A stretch of 64,000 nt of DNA from Diphasiastrum complanatum (lineage: Eukaryota > Streptophyta > Lycopodiopsida > Lycopodiales > Lycopodiaceae). Positions 10,165-24,899 of the stretch are shown here, piece by piece. How positions within the stretch are numbered: position 1 is the first letter of the stretch; each line of letters begins with the position of its first letter. The DNA is taken from assembly GCA_029204225.1 (NCBI GenBank), contig CM055095.1, positions 32,985,732 to 33,049,731 of the forward strand. The letters are read 5' to 3'. The translations under genes were made by a program, and so were the position numbers. The notes under the pieces are model-generated. The model searched no databases. It was not told the DNA's origin and worked only from the letters and a program-made list of their open reading frames with translations.

Positions 10165-12043
10165 CCAGTAGTGTGCAGTTCTTTCACTCAGCTACGCCAT
10201 TCTGCTATGGAGTGTAGCTACCTGTGAACTGATGGTGCACGCCACATGATGAAAGGTAGTCTGCCATTTCATTTGATAAGTACTCTCCCCCTGAATCAGA
10301 CCGCAGGGCCTTGATTCTCTGACCAGTCTGATTCTCAACATATTGCTTGAATTCTTCGAAGCAATTGAATGCTTCTGACTTGTTGTTTATGAACATGGCT
10401 CTGGTAAATCGGGAGTAGTCATCAATATATGTAATAAAATATAGAGCTTGACCCAAAGAAGGTATGCTCATAGGACCACATAGGTCACTGTGAATCAGTG
10501 ACAAAATGGACTTTGCTCTCCTGGCTTGTCCTCTGAAATTTTTGTTCTAGGTTGTTTTTCTAGTAGACAATTTTAACAGACAGTCTGATTAGATGTCATA
10601 ACAGCATTGATATTCATATCCTTGACCAATTTTTTATGATGCATGTACAAGATTGGACGCATGTTTAAGTGACCTAGTCTTTGATGCCAAACATGAGCAT
10701 CAGAATTACTCATAGTAAGTGCATAGTCGTGACTCAAGATATACAAATTTCCTTCTCTATGTGCAGAGAGGATTTCATTAGAGTTCTCATCAATAATTGC
10801 ACATCGGCTAGCAGTAAATAAAGCTATATAGCCTTGATCAGTGATCTTGCTAATAGATAATAACTTCTTTGTTAATTTGAGTATGTAAAGTACACCATTT
10901 AACTGTCTAGTGATGTCGTCAGGGAACTAGAGTCGAATGGAGCCTTGGCCTTCAACCTCGTGTGAACTTGAGTCGCTGTAGAAAATGTACTTGGAGTCCG
11001 TTACTATGAGTGCAAAGAATAGGTTCTTACATGGTGTCATGTGTTGTGAGGCACCTGAATCAAGATACCATTGATAGGCATCTATACTTGGTTGGTCTTG
11101 TACCATCAGCACCTTGTCTTCTTCTTGTGGATTTCTGACTGTGTTAGAACCACCCTCTTTGTGCTGCTGCATCTTCTTCCTCACTTTGTTGTGCTTGAGG
11201 ATGCGACAATCCTTAATGTCATGGTCTGATCTTTTGCAATATCTGCAAAAGAGTCTGGTCTTGGATGATTGTTATTGATTGTGTTGTTGCTGTGATTGTT
11301 GCGTTGAGACTGGCTGCTCTGCCTTCATCTTCTTGTCCTTGGAATTCTTCTTCTTGGACTATTGCTTATTAGAGTACAATGCCATTGACTTGGTACTCAT
11401 TGTTGATAAGCTTTTTCTCCTAACTTCTTCTTGCAATAGACTTGCTATCAGCTTCTGAAGAGATAGCGCAGGAGTATTGCTCAAAAGCAATACTAGGTTG
11501 TCATAGGAGGATGGAAGATTGGCGAGAAGAGACATTGTTGAGTCTTCTTCTAAAATAGGGGAACCTATGGCAACAAGCTGATTCAGCAACTGTTTGAATT
11601 TGTTCAAATGATCCCTGACTGAGATGCCTTCGCTCATCTTGAGTGTAAGGACCTTTTTTCTTAGAAAGAGACGAGTCGATACATCTAAAGTTTCATAAAT
11701 ACTTATTGGGATATCCCACACTTCTTTGGAGGTGGTGCTATTAGATACATGGGCAATCTGAGTGTCCTTCAGATTTAGGGATTATACGATGGCTAGTGTT
11801 GCCATCCTTTGCTTTCCATGCTGGAAGCAGTTCAAGTTCTGCCAGTTTGGATATTGAACCGTTCACGTATCCCCAAAGCTCTTTCTCAATCAAGATCATC
11901 CTCATCTTGAACTTCCACATGTGGAAGTCATCTCCGTTGAACTTGTTGATCAAGAGGATCTCTGAGATTGAACCTTCCATAGTAATCGAGTAGCAGAGAT
12001 AGAATACAAACAGAAATGAACTAGCTCTAAAGTACAAGAACAT
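10165..12043 (-). pseudogene. Ty1/copia gag-protease-integrase, family D
   Basis: Gag starts at about 11981 (MEGSISEILLINKFNGDDFHMWKFKM, the usual copia Gag opening). It continues at 11721-11359 with KMSEGISVRDHLNKFKQLLNQL and LLANLPSSYDN. The protease motif YLDSGASQHMT lies in 11184-10927. The integrase core in 10504-10205 has HSDLCGP, YIDDYSRFTRAMFI and LRSDSGGEY, and ends in SYTP followed by an in-frame stop. Stops and shifts separate the pieces. From 10165 to 10010 the sequence is unrelated and leads into an RT of another family, so the element is chimeric or has a replaced 3' half. Confidence 0.85.
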
Positions 12044-12091
12044 ATTAAGTTCTAGTATGAATCCTAGACCCTAGTAATCCAATAAACTAGC

Positions 12092-12103
12092 GCTTTAATA
12101 CCA
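12092..12103 (-). other. Family D primer-binding site
   Basis: Minus strand TGGTATTAAAGC, a variant of the initiator-Met primer site, four bases inside the LTR boundary at 12108. Confidence 0.7.
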
Positions 12104-12587
12104 CTTTTGTTGGAGAATGTGAAGCTTCTGAACTAAGTCCCAACCGAACAAAAGAAAGACAATGAATACTATGAAGAACAGTGATGACTGTGATTAATAG
12201 AATCATGGATTACTTAGAGAACGGAGATTATGAGCTGTTTTTTTTGTGTTGAAAGGATTATCAGTGTAGGAGTCTTAGACTGCCGTGAAAGAGAGATTGC
12301 AGAAACGATTAGGCGTCTTGGACAGCCACGCAATCCTCTAATTCTGATAACTTAATATGAAGAGAATGTTAAATTAATTTAGGTGTTGGAGACAGCTATA
12401 CATTTCTCTGATAATGGTGTTTGTGTAAGAGGAGTGAGAGATAGTTTCATTCAACAAGAACACAAAGTTGTAGAACGGTAGCAAATTTGTATATTAATCT
12501 CATAAGAACAACAATCAAATCACAATACAATTGCACTGATACGTGCATGATCCTACTTACATATTCAAGACAATTGTTAAAGGTTTG

Positions 12588-12740
<153 letters not shown>

Positions 12741-13054
12741 GTGATCACTAACTCTGAGGAGTCAGCTACTGAAGACCCGTTCTGGTCGTTTGATCTTTGT
12801 ATCGATCGCCCTTTTGATCACATTTATCAATCACCCACTCTTCAAGTCACTCAAATGTTTATATAGCTGTCAAAAGATCCTTAATTATTCTAATTATAGT
12901 TTAAAAGATCATTAATAGCCCTTGTGCATGATCCGTAGATCGGTTATTGGTGCATCATGAAGACATGAAGAGGTGCAACAAAAGGATCTTCTTCGCACGC
13001 GTCAAGAGTGTGAGAATGTGGCGCCGTTGCAACCGTAGCCTGACCGCAATTCCT

Positions 13055-13290
13055 TCAGTCAATTGTCGTTCGTTCACTTCACAAGTGACCGTAAGTGATA
13101 ACTTATAGTGTTTGGTGGTGCCTTTGTGTTGCGGTTCGTTTCCTTTGTTGGTGACCATAAGTGATAACTTACGGTGTTTGGCAGTGACTTTGGTCAGCTG
13201 CCGTTAGTTCACTTTGCAAGTGACCATAAGTGTTAATTTATGGTGTTTGGCGGTGCCTTTGTGTTGCGGTTCGTTTCCTTTGTTAGTCGA
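13055..13290. repeat. Tandem repeat of 66-69 bp with a hairpin in each unit
   Basis: Three units, each beginning with an imperfect palindrome: ACCGTAAGT-gata-ACTTATAGT (13088), ACCATAAGT-gata-ACTTACGGT (13154) and ACCATAAGT-gtta-ATTTATGGT (13223). The units alternate between two endings, so the larger period is about 135 bp. They lie in the family D LTR, upstream of its gag in transcription order. Confidence 0.75.
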
Positions 13291-13485
13291 AGCTGCATGT
13301 TAACCGCAATCGTCGATTTGGCGATTCCCTTCGATCAGCAGACTGTATGTTAACCGTAGACAAGACTCTTGTGATTCTGCATGTTTGGACTTTACGTGTA
13401 TTTCTGCATAATGTTTGAGAGAGTGATTTCCTTAAAAGATGAAGGGGGTGAAAAGGATGAGTAAGAGTAAGATTAAACTCCAACA

Positions 13486-13500
13486 CTCCCCCTTAAGCTT
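13486..13500 (-). other. Polypurine tract of family D
   Basis: Minus strand AAGCTTAAGGGGGAG directly before the LTR start TGTTGGAG; the usual plus-strand priming site. Confidence 0.85.
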
Positions 13501-14650
13501 ACTGCTACAAATCTGAATTCAAATTGAGACTTAACAATCCTACCAAAGTGGAATGTTTTTCTCTTGACAATGGTTTTGTTAGAATATCAGCCAACATACT
13601 GTCTGTGTGACAATAACTTAGTACAATATCCTTGTTCTAAACCTTCTCTCTAAGAAAATATGGAGTATTGTTGGACAAATCTGTGGGAATTTTGGATCCT
13701 GCAGTAGCCTCCTTGGCCATATTATCTCTTTCATTGCTGATGTAGCTGCAACATATTCGAATTCTGTAGAGGACAACGAAATGCATTTCTTCTTTCTGTT
13801 GTTCCATGAAATGGGTCCTCTTGCAAGGAAACAAATATAACTTGATCTAGATTTTTTGGTATCCACGTCTCCTGTCCAATTTGAATTTGAATAGGTGACT
13901 AAAGTGAGTGCAGCTTCTGTATTACCATTGTAGCTTAAAGCATAGTGCTTTGAAGCTTGAATGTACCTCAATATTCCTTGCAGAGCTTTCTAGTGCTGTA
14001 AGCCTGGATTGGACATGTATTGAGATAGTGTGTGCTAGATTAGGTCGTGTGCAAATCATAGAATACATCATAGATCCTATGACAGAGTGATAAGGATACC
14101 TGCACATTTCTTGCTGATCTGCTTGAGTTCTGGGGCACATGTCTTTGGACAACTTAGATCCTGGATCCATAGGTGTGTCTATGGGCTTGCAGTCCTCCAT
14201 GCCATATCTGTGAAGTAGGTAATGGACTCTTGGCTTATAGTAATCCTTCTGCTTGTGCGATCTCTATGAATCTCCATACCGAGTAGGTAATGGACTAGGC
14301 CTAAATCAGTCATTTCAAATTCTGATGAAAGTAGAGATTTGATTTCCTATAATAACATATTTGAATTGCTGATAAGGAATCATCAACATATAATGCTATT
14401 ATAACATAGCTTGACCCTTTTTGTTTGAGATACACATTAGAGTTTGTGGAGTAGGAAGTGAAGTTATGCAGCAACAATAAGTGATTTATTATATTATACC
14501 AGGCCCTAGGAGCTTGCTTAAGACCATATAATGCCTTATGCAATTTACATACCAAATGCTCTTTGCCATGAAGGACGCAACCTTTTGGTTGATAAATTAA
14601 TGTCTTTTTGTATGTATCCGTGGATGAATGCAATCATGTATTAGGTTCAC
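13501..14650 (-). pseudogene. Ty1/copia RT C-half and RNase H, broken
   Basis: 14633-14310 carries CKLHKALYGLKQAPRAWY and ALYVDDSL (the YVDD catalytic motif intact). 14200-13922 carries MEDCKPIDTPMDPGSKLSK and GSMMYSMICTRPNLAHTIS. 13971-13618 is RNase H with YSNSNWTGD and SLSSTEFEYVAA. Further down, LADILTKPLSREKH closes the polyprotein just before the polypurine tract. Several shifts interrupt it. The RT finger region and everything upstream are lost at about 14650. Confidence 0.85.
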
Positions 14651-16261
<1,611 letters not shown>

Positions 16262-16545
16262 AGAAAAGTATGAGGGAAAGTGAATAGGGTTTTGTGACTT
16301 CCCTCTTTATAGAATCAAAGGACACTTAGGTGTACTAAGTGCAAATAGTTGCCCACCCTTAGATTGACAGTTCAGAGTGTGCACATATCTTGGCCCTTGG
16401 AAAGACTACCAACTTTCCCACCACTTTTTTTTAAAAAAATTAAAAAATGGGGTCTTCTATTATAGCAAGGCATTTTTCTTCCGCCCTAACTAGTAAAAAG
16501 GGTTATTACATGACAGTTGCATTTTACAGTTACGTAACAGAGCCC

Positions 16546-17489
<944 letters not shown>

Positions 17490-18955
17490 CAATCAAACTT
17501 TGGTTGAAACTTGCTCATTGAAGGGAAATCATCAATCTTAGTCTTCCCCTTGTCATTGCACTTCACATTTGAAGGTTGCGTGATTGCGCTTTCCTTTGGA
17601 TCCTATGTTGAACTGCCTTCAAGATGCCATGTTGACACTAGTTTCCCTTGTAACTCATCACTAAGAAATCTTTGCAATGATTGTGCCAAGCGATTGATAA
17701 AATCCGTTGGACTTTGCCAGTTGCCAATTTCTTAACTTTCTCAGTTACCATTGGCTTAATAGATTCTCCTAGCTCCATCTTTCATGATGTTGTTTTCGGT
17801 TTGCTTGTGGGTGTGTCTGTGTGCTTTGGGACTTTTGTTGAGTTGTCCTCCTCTTCACTTGTTTCATAGCTTGGTGGCACTAGGAATTTCTTTTGTAGTA
17901 CATTCTGTGTATAGGTGGATTGGTCGACACAGGTGCATATCGATCTATATGAGCCAAATGCCTCTTGGTTATTTGTGGATTCCACATTGGACAATCGTAG
18001 CATGGATGGTTAACTTTGCATTGTGTACACCAGGGTATGGATCCCCTTGATGTGGACATTCGGCTAGACGATGTTTTCCTCCGCATCCTATCACCTTACC
18101 GAGTGTTGGCATGCCATCGCCTCTAACTTGATAAACATATTTTGATAACAAATGCCCCTTATGATCTTCCACAAAATAAACTGGTAGGCTACTATGGTCT
18201 TCCTTGGAGTTCGGAGACATGCAAGATGATATGACCAATACTTCCACCTTGCCAGTGGTTGTTGAAGAAACTTGTGATTTAGTTGGATCCATCTGACATC
18301 CACCATCCCTTTGGTGAGCTCCTTGTCGGCTTGACTCTTCTACGGCCCCTTGAACCCTTGGATCTTGTTGTCGAACCTTCTGCTCATCATTTAGTCTTTG
18401 TAAAAAGTACGAATTCTTGATTGGACATCTTGTACTTGGATGATCCTCAAAGTAGTATGTACATTCATCCTTCTCAAAAAATTTAATTGTGCGAACATAA
18501 GCTTGTTGATAGCCGAAACTTGAAGTACTTGGCTCTTGGTCGCTTGTTGCACCTGATCCACTAGCCTCTGCTCCACTATGTTGTCTTTCATGGGGTTCCA
18601 TTCTTGCTTGATCATCGCTCATTGATGACTCTTGTTCCTCTGATTCCCCATCTGATGATTCAACAATGTGATAGGAAAAATTCATCGTCTCGTGGAAGAT
18701 CTGCAATTCCATCCTAGCAGCATCCTTACAGACTTGTCCAAGTGAAACATAGGATGCTAAATTTGCCATACCAGATCTGATCTTTTTGGACAATCCAGCA
18801 TGGTACTTTGCCATTATGATCTATTCAGGAAGCGGTGGATTACAGTCTTTCACTAGGTAGTAGATCCGATGGGTGTAGTCTCGGATTGTCTCATCAGGAA
18901 ACTTCTGTAGTTTAGGCAATCTTGCAAGGATGGCCTTCATGGCTCAACACGTTGG
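17490..18955 (-). pseudogene. Ty3/gypsy-like Gag remnant
   Basis: From 18955 leftward the sequence reads LPKLQKFPDETIRDYTHRIY, then a stop, then frame 18814-17969 (281 aa), which starts KYHAGLSKKIRSGM and contains GQVCKDAARMELQ. This is the usual end of a plant retrotransposon Gag capsid region. A Ser/Glu/Asp-rich linker follows, then Cys-containing stretches that could be broken zinc knuckles (ECTYYFEDHPSTRCPIK, CGGKHRLAECPHQ). Below 17969 only fragments are readable. No protease, RT or integrase was identified. The assignment to gypsy rests on the capsid pattern alone. Confidence 0.5.
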
Positions 18956-20460
18956 GTAGAACCAATAGAAGAGAAGCCAATTACTCCTGGCAAAGAACTT
19001 CAAGAATGGAGTTTGAGAAATGACAAAGCTATAGCAGTTATTGCTTCTTCAGTGCATGACAACATAATGCATCTAGATCTTACATCAATTTCGAACGCGA
19101 AAGAATAATGAGAAGAATTGCAAACCAAGAATAAGACTCGATCTCATAATCAAATCATGTTCTTGGAAGACCAATTGACTTACCTACAATGGGATGGCAA
19201 AGATCTGACCACTTTCGTATGAAAGATAAAAGGATCTATTTATTTCTTTGCAGAAAATGCAATCTCAAAGGAAAAACAGCTTAGCTATTTTCTTCGAGCC
19301 CTACCTAGGTCATTCCACACAACTTGAACTTTACTAGCAAAAGATTTGACAATGACACTTCAAAAGACAATAGATGGAGTCAAAGAGGAAGTAGAAGCTC
19401 ATGAACGCTATGACGATAATGGTGATTCTAAAAATGCTCTATTTACCTAGAAGAATGAATCTTCAAAGAAGTCTAAGTTTGAGAGGGAGCCGTCTAAGAA
19501 GAATAGAAACGAATCCAAAACAAATGATCAACAATCAGGAAAACAACAGAAAAATTCTAGTGATAGGAAGATTTGCAACAGATGCAAAAGATCAGGTCAT
19601 ACAGAAGACAAGTGTTGGTTAAATCCAAAAATTCATTGTATTCATTGTCATAAACGGGGTCATGCAACAGTAGACTGTTATCAAAATCCCAGGAACAAGA
19701 AGGAGCGTAATCGAAGTGAACTTTCAAATTCAAATTTTGTCAAAGACAAAGCAGATTGCTCCAGAGCATCAGAGGATAGGACGACAAGAAACTCAGCAGC
19801 ATATGTTTGTGCTGATCTATGCTATTCGTCAAATTCAAAAATTTGAGAAGTATTACTTGATTCAGGAGCCACCTCACATTTTGTTTTCTCGAAACAAATT
19901 TTGTCTGAGATAAGGAGACGAATTATTCCAGATTCATTATACTTGGATTTGGTTCTAAATATGTAGTTGATGGAAGTGGTGTACTGTGGTTAGACACAAA
20001 TCAGGGTAACTTGAAACTGGAGGAAGTTCTCTATGTTCCTACTCTCGATAAAGATCTTCAAGCCATAGCAAAGATAGTCGACACAGGAATGTCAGTAACC
20101 TTCACAAGGGACTCTTGTAAATTGTTCAATGAAGATTTTGATAACCTAGTTGCTAAAGGCAACAGAGAAAGTAATTTGTATCACTTGAGCATTCGAACTC
20201 GAGTCGAACAAGCAAATCAAACTCAAGAATCGACAGATATTCTGTGGCACAAGAGGTTATGTCATATGAACATGGAAGCCTTGTACCAAGCCAACAAGAG
20301 CCAGAGAATTGAAGGAGTCAAAATCAAGAGTCGAGATATTTGAACTACCTGCGAATCCTGTCTTAAAGGCAAAATGACTCGAACACCTTTTAGTAAAGAT
20401 GTTTACATAGCAACCAAGGTACTGGAAAGTGGACATGCGTGAATCATTCACCATTCAACA
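18945..20460 (+). pseudogene. Family E copia gag, protease and pre-integrase, plus-strand fragment
   Basis: Reading through stops: Gag with EWSLRNDKAIAVI and LEDQLTYLQWDGKDLTTFV, nearly the wording of element E Gag at 25.2-25.5 kb. Two complete zinc knuckles follow (CNRCKRSGHTEDKC at about 19575 and CIHCHKRGHATVDC at about 19640), then the protease motif LLDSGATSHF (about 19855). 20011-20343 has LEEVLYVPTLDKDL and WHKRLCHMN, the pre-integrase region. At least four stops interrupt it. It ends shortly before element E, which has the opposite orientation. Left of 18945 lies gypsy gag on the other strand, so both ends are truncated. Confidence 0.85.
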
Positions 20461-20553
20461 TACACATTGAGAGACAACTTTTAATGAAAAAAACCAAGTA
20501 AAAAAGTGGCTTGCTCTCGGGTAGAGAGAGAATACAAGATGTGGCTCTTGGGT

Positions 20554-21662
20554 TGATGCAAAAAATGCACTTAGAAAAATGCAGATTCCAGCTAGAACTC
20601 TGGTGGCAAACTGATAAAAATAAATCTGAACGATTCATAAAATTTTTTGTAAAACTTGCATTATTTCTATTCAAGAATAATCCATGTTGGATCAATCAAG
20701 CTCTGAAATACAACAAAACGAAACGAGACAAAATCTAGACGAAAACGAAACGAAGCGAAGCTTAAACGAGCTCTTACATTGATTCATGCTTAAAGCATAG
20801 AGATCGCGAAACAACATGAAACGAAACGAAGCACAAGCATTTGCAAAAGGATCAATCAGGCTCTGTAACGAGACGAGATGAGACGCGACGAAATGACACG
20901 AAACAAGACGAAACGAAACGAAACTTAGGTGAGCTCTGTAATTGATTTACCCTTATAGCCAAGTGATCGTGAAGCGAAGCACAAAGCGAAATGATTTGTG
21001 AACAAGATCAGTTTGTCAAGAATTCAGATATGATCGCTGGTCACTGCCGGCTATATCATTCCTACAATCCTTCAAGTGTAGATAGACACCGCTGATCTAC
21101 TTTAACAAATTAATATAGCATTCAATAATATCAAACCAAAGTACGGAATTAAATGAGCAAGTGAATCAGACGCACGAATTGTAGCAGACAAAAATACATT
21201 CGAGATCATACAATCATTTAGAATAATAATGTGCACAACAGCTACAATATCATCTACCGATTTTCTGATTTTTCAAGCACTGCATGACATATCCACGTAG
21301 TGCATTGGCGTGAGAGATATACTGTTCTGTCACAAATTGTATCTCGCTTACTAGCGGACTTTTGGATCTACAGATCCTCTACAAAATTGTCTCGCACGCA
21401 GGTGGACTTGTATTATGTATTTTTCGTCTTCTAACTTCTTGTCTTGCTTACTAGCTTACAACATTATGCATCAAACAGAAAGTATATAGTTCGCGAACTT
21501 TTTCGTGTCGCGTCGTGTAGCTTACAGATTAGATCGCGAAACAATTTCATGTCATGTGTTGCAAAATCGTTCGCGAACAATTTTGTTTTTTGTGTCTTTT
21601 TCTGTCAAAATCTGTGTAGAGAGCTAGCATGGCTTTGGCACTAGAAACATTTTGTTTCTTCA
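20554..21662 (-). repeat. Element E 3' LTR
   Basis: 1109 bp. It contains a dense cluster of CGAAA-type words (about 20710-20930) and several TCGCGA/TTCGCGAA palindromes (about 21490-21580). It lacks the roughly 140 bp present in the partner LTR around 26925-27085. Confidence 0.92.
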
Positions 21663-21728
21663 GCTCCCTCTCAAAACATGACAGCTTGACGACTCCAAGA
21701 CTCCTCCTCTGTCTCTCGAATAGACCTT

Positions 21729-23460
21729 TTATAGGGCCTTTGTGAAACTGTCAGCAACCATGTCTTTCGCTCCAATGCAAGTGGTCTGCAACATCTTCTT
21801 CCCGATCAGATTCCTGATCAAGTGGTACTTGATCGCAATGTGTTTCATCCTTGAGTGAAACATACGGTCTTTCGTCAGATGTATTGCATATGTGTTGTCC
21901 ATCTGCAAAACCAAAGGTTCGTTCCTTGTTTCGCCCAATTCGTCAAGGAACTATTTGAGCCAAATTATCTCATTTGCCATCTTTGTTGCTGCAACGTAGT
22001 CTGCTTCGCAGGATGACCGAACCACTCTACTTCTTGCTGACCTAGAGAATTGATGCATCTGACATGATGGTGCATCCTCCTGAGACACTTTTGCAGTCGT
22101 CCTTGAGAGATGCCCAACTAGCATCACTGTAGGAAAGCATCTAAAACCTTGCATCACGATAATAACACAAACCATAATCCTTTGTTAATTGAAGATATTA
22201 CAAAATTTGTTTTGCAATCTTCCAATGTGTCAAGCCTGGATTCGTGCAGAATTGGCTCATCTTGAACACTGCATAAGCAATGTCAGGGCGTGTATTATTT
22301 GCAAGGTACATCAACGATCCTATCAATTTTCTGTAAGGTGTGAGCTGCATCAATTCTCTCTCTTCTTCAGTCCTCAAACAATTTTCGTTCGTCAGTATTG
22401 TTCCTTCAAGCATTGGAGTATTCGCTCCTTTGCAATTCAGCATCCCGAAATCCTCCAAGATTTTCTGGGTGTATTTGGACTGATGAAGGTACAATTTACC
22501 TCCTTCATAGTCCCTTTCAATCTGTCAACCAAGGTAACACCTGGCTTCTCCCAGATCTACAATCTCAAAATGTTTCGAGATGTTTTTCTTCACTTCAACA
22601 ATCAGCTTCTCACTCTTGTAGAGTATCAAAGTGTCGTCCACATACACAGCCACAATGATGATCTTCCCATTTGAAATTCTTACATACACATTGGAATCAG
22701 CCATTAGTGGCTTGAATCCCAAGGATTTCAGGACTTGCTCTTTCTTTTTGTACCATTGTCGAGCTGACTGCTTCAGACCATAGATACTCCTAATCAGGAA
22801 GTGAATTCGAGACATAACCTAGGGGGTTGATCCATGTAGACCTCTTCGTCTAGCTCACTATGCAAGAAGGCTGTCTTCTCGTCCACAATGTGGATCGAGG
22901 TCATAAGCAGCTGCATATGCAAATAGTAAACGTAGGGATGAATGTTTTACAATAGGAGAGAAGGTTTTAGAATAATCAGTATCATATCTCTGAGAGAATC
23001 CCTTCACTACAAGTCTTGCCTTATATTGCGAGACATCTCCATCTGGTCCATACTTTAGCTTGTAAACCCATTTGCATTTTACAGCCTTTGGCTTATCTGG
23101 TAATGGCTGCAACGTCCATACCTAGTTCTTCCTCCTGGATTCCATCTCCTCATTCATGGCTTGGATCCATCTGTCCTTTTCTAGACATTCAATTGCCTCC
23201 TCAAATGTCTGTGGTTCGTCACTGAATCCACAGAACTCTTCTGATGTAGAAGCAGAGCTGCCCAACACATATCTTGCTGGCGCTCTTCGTTGCCTTGTCG
23301 ACCTTCTAGGAGATCCTCCTGAAATTACAATGTCTTTGCCTTTGTCTGCTCTGCTAGGTCCGAAACCATTTTGGTTTACATGTACTGTAGCAGAAGGTTG
23401 TCTCTTGAATCTTTCGTCTTCTGATTCGTCAATCGAATGAAGTGACTCGAAAATCTTCAT
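21729..23460 (-). pseudogene. Element E reverse transcriptase and RNase H
   Basis: 23460-23122 is the linker (RRSTRQRRAPARYVLGSS, EEFCGFSDEPQTFEEAIE). 23112-22858 is the RT start (CKWVYKLKYGPDGDVSQYKARLVVKGF). 22815-22525 carries SIYGLKQSARQWYKKK and the catalytic YVDDTLI. 22494-22198 carries YTQKILEDFGMLNCKGANTPM and LIGSLMYLANNTRPDIAY. RNase H follows in 22175-21951 (SSCEADYVAATKMANEIIWLK) and 21938-21729 (DNTYAIHL, HSRMKHIAIKYH, DMVADSFTKAL). Five or more shifts or stops split it, although the YVDD residues survive. Confidence 0.92.
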
Positions 23461-23747
23461 TTTCGTGTTTGTCTTTTGCTCTCTCTGTCACAGGTGGCAG
23501 ATCATAGTACTGTATTTCAAGAACTTCATAGCTGACAGGATTATCGTTGGCCAATGTTCTGCCCTCATCAAATCTGACATCTCTGACGGTCTTTAGTGTT
23601 CGTTTCTAGCATGTAGACTCTGTAGTATGACAAATTATTGTCATATCCTACTAGATATCCCTATTCAGCATTCTCTTTCAAAGCTTATCAGGAATATGTG
23701 CATAAGCTGCACAACCAAAGATTCTGATGTGAGCCAGATTGGGTTTT

Positions 23748-24760
23748 CTACCCCACCATAATTCGTGTGGTGTCATGTGAGGGAAACCAGACTTTTCTGT
23801 CCTGAATATAAGCAGCTGTAGCTACTACTTCAGCCCACAGTACTCTTGGAGCTTTCGAGTAGGCCATCATGCATCTGGCAACTTCCATCAGAGCTCTATT
23901 CTTTCTTTCTGCAACACCATTGTGCTGTGGTGTGTAAGTTGTAGTCCTTCTGTGAATGATACCACGATCATTGCAAAAGTCAGTGAAGCGATTCGAGATG
24001 TATTCGCCACCTCGATCTGTCCTGATCTGCTTCACCTTGTTGCCAGTGCATCTCTCTGTCCAATTCACATATTTTAGTGAATTTGTCAAATGGTTCTGAT
24101 TTAATCTGAATAAAATACACTCTGACAAATTTACTATAATCATCAATGAAGGTAATGTAATATTTCGAGCCTCCTACTGAGATCACATTGAAAGGCCCAC
24201 AGATGTCATAATGCAATAACTCCAGAATCTTGGTCATTCTGTAGGAGTCCTTGACAAATGGAGTGCGTGACATCTTACCCTTCAAACATGCATCATAGGT
24301 GGTCGAATTGTTCGTATTCGAGATGCTGGCCCCTATAATTGCTCCATGATGGCTTGCTTGGTAACGTGCCATTGAATTCATATGGCATAGTCTCTTGTGC
24401 CATAGAGTGTCTGGCGAATCATCATGAGTCTGATGCACTTGATCTACAGACAGACGTACCTTTAGGTGATATAGATTGCCTTTTCTTCTGCCTTGAGTGA
24501 TCAGGGTACTAGTACTAGCATCAACAACATTGCATGCTTTATCAGAGAACGTCACACACATCCCTGCATCAACTATTCTTGCCAAAGAAAGCAAGTCCTA
24601 TTGCAATGTAGGGACGAACAGAACATCTTCGAGTCGTCTATCTTTGCCATTCGTGTTGAGCCACAATGAACCAATACCGTTCACTTGATGTTTGGATCCA
24701 TCTCCAAGAACAATAAATCTTGATGGATCAGCACTTCGAAAATCAGACATGATTCATCTT
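23748..24760 (-). pseudogene. Element E integrase and protease end
   Basis: 24594-23980 starts LSLARIVDAGMCVTF and carries the zinc region (WHKRLCHMN, then CLKGKM) and the integrase core with HYDICGP and FIDDYSKFVRVYF. 24146-23748 continues in another frame with RTDRGGEY and TPQHNGVAERKNRALMEVARCM. Upstream, around 24745-24800, the protease active site reads LDLGATSYF, with Leu replacing the Ser of the usual DSG triad. A frameshift splits the catalytic domain, so no functional integrase can be made. Confidence 0.9.
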
Positions 24761-24899
24761 GATGTTATGAAGTATGAGGTAGCTCCTAAATCTAGGATCA
24801 CCTCCTGTGTGTCAGGTGTTGACACTGCACACACGTCTACACAAATGTAGGTGTTCGAATTATTTCTGTTCGATCTCTCTTCGTCCATTTTCAAGCTCT

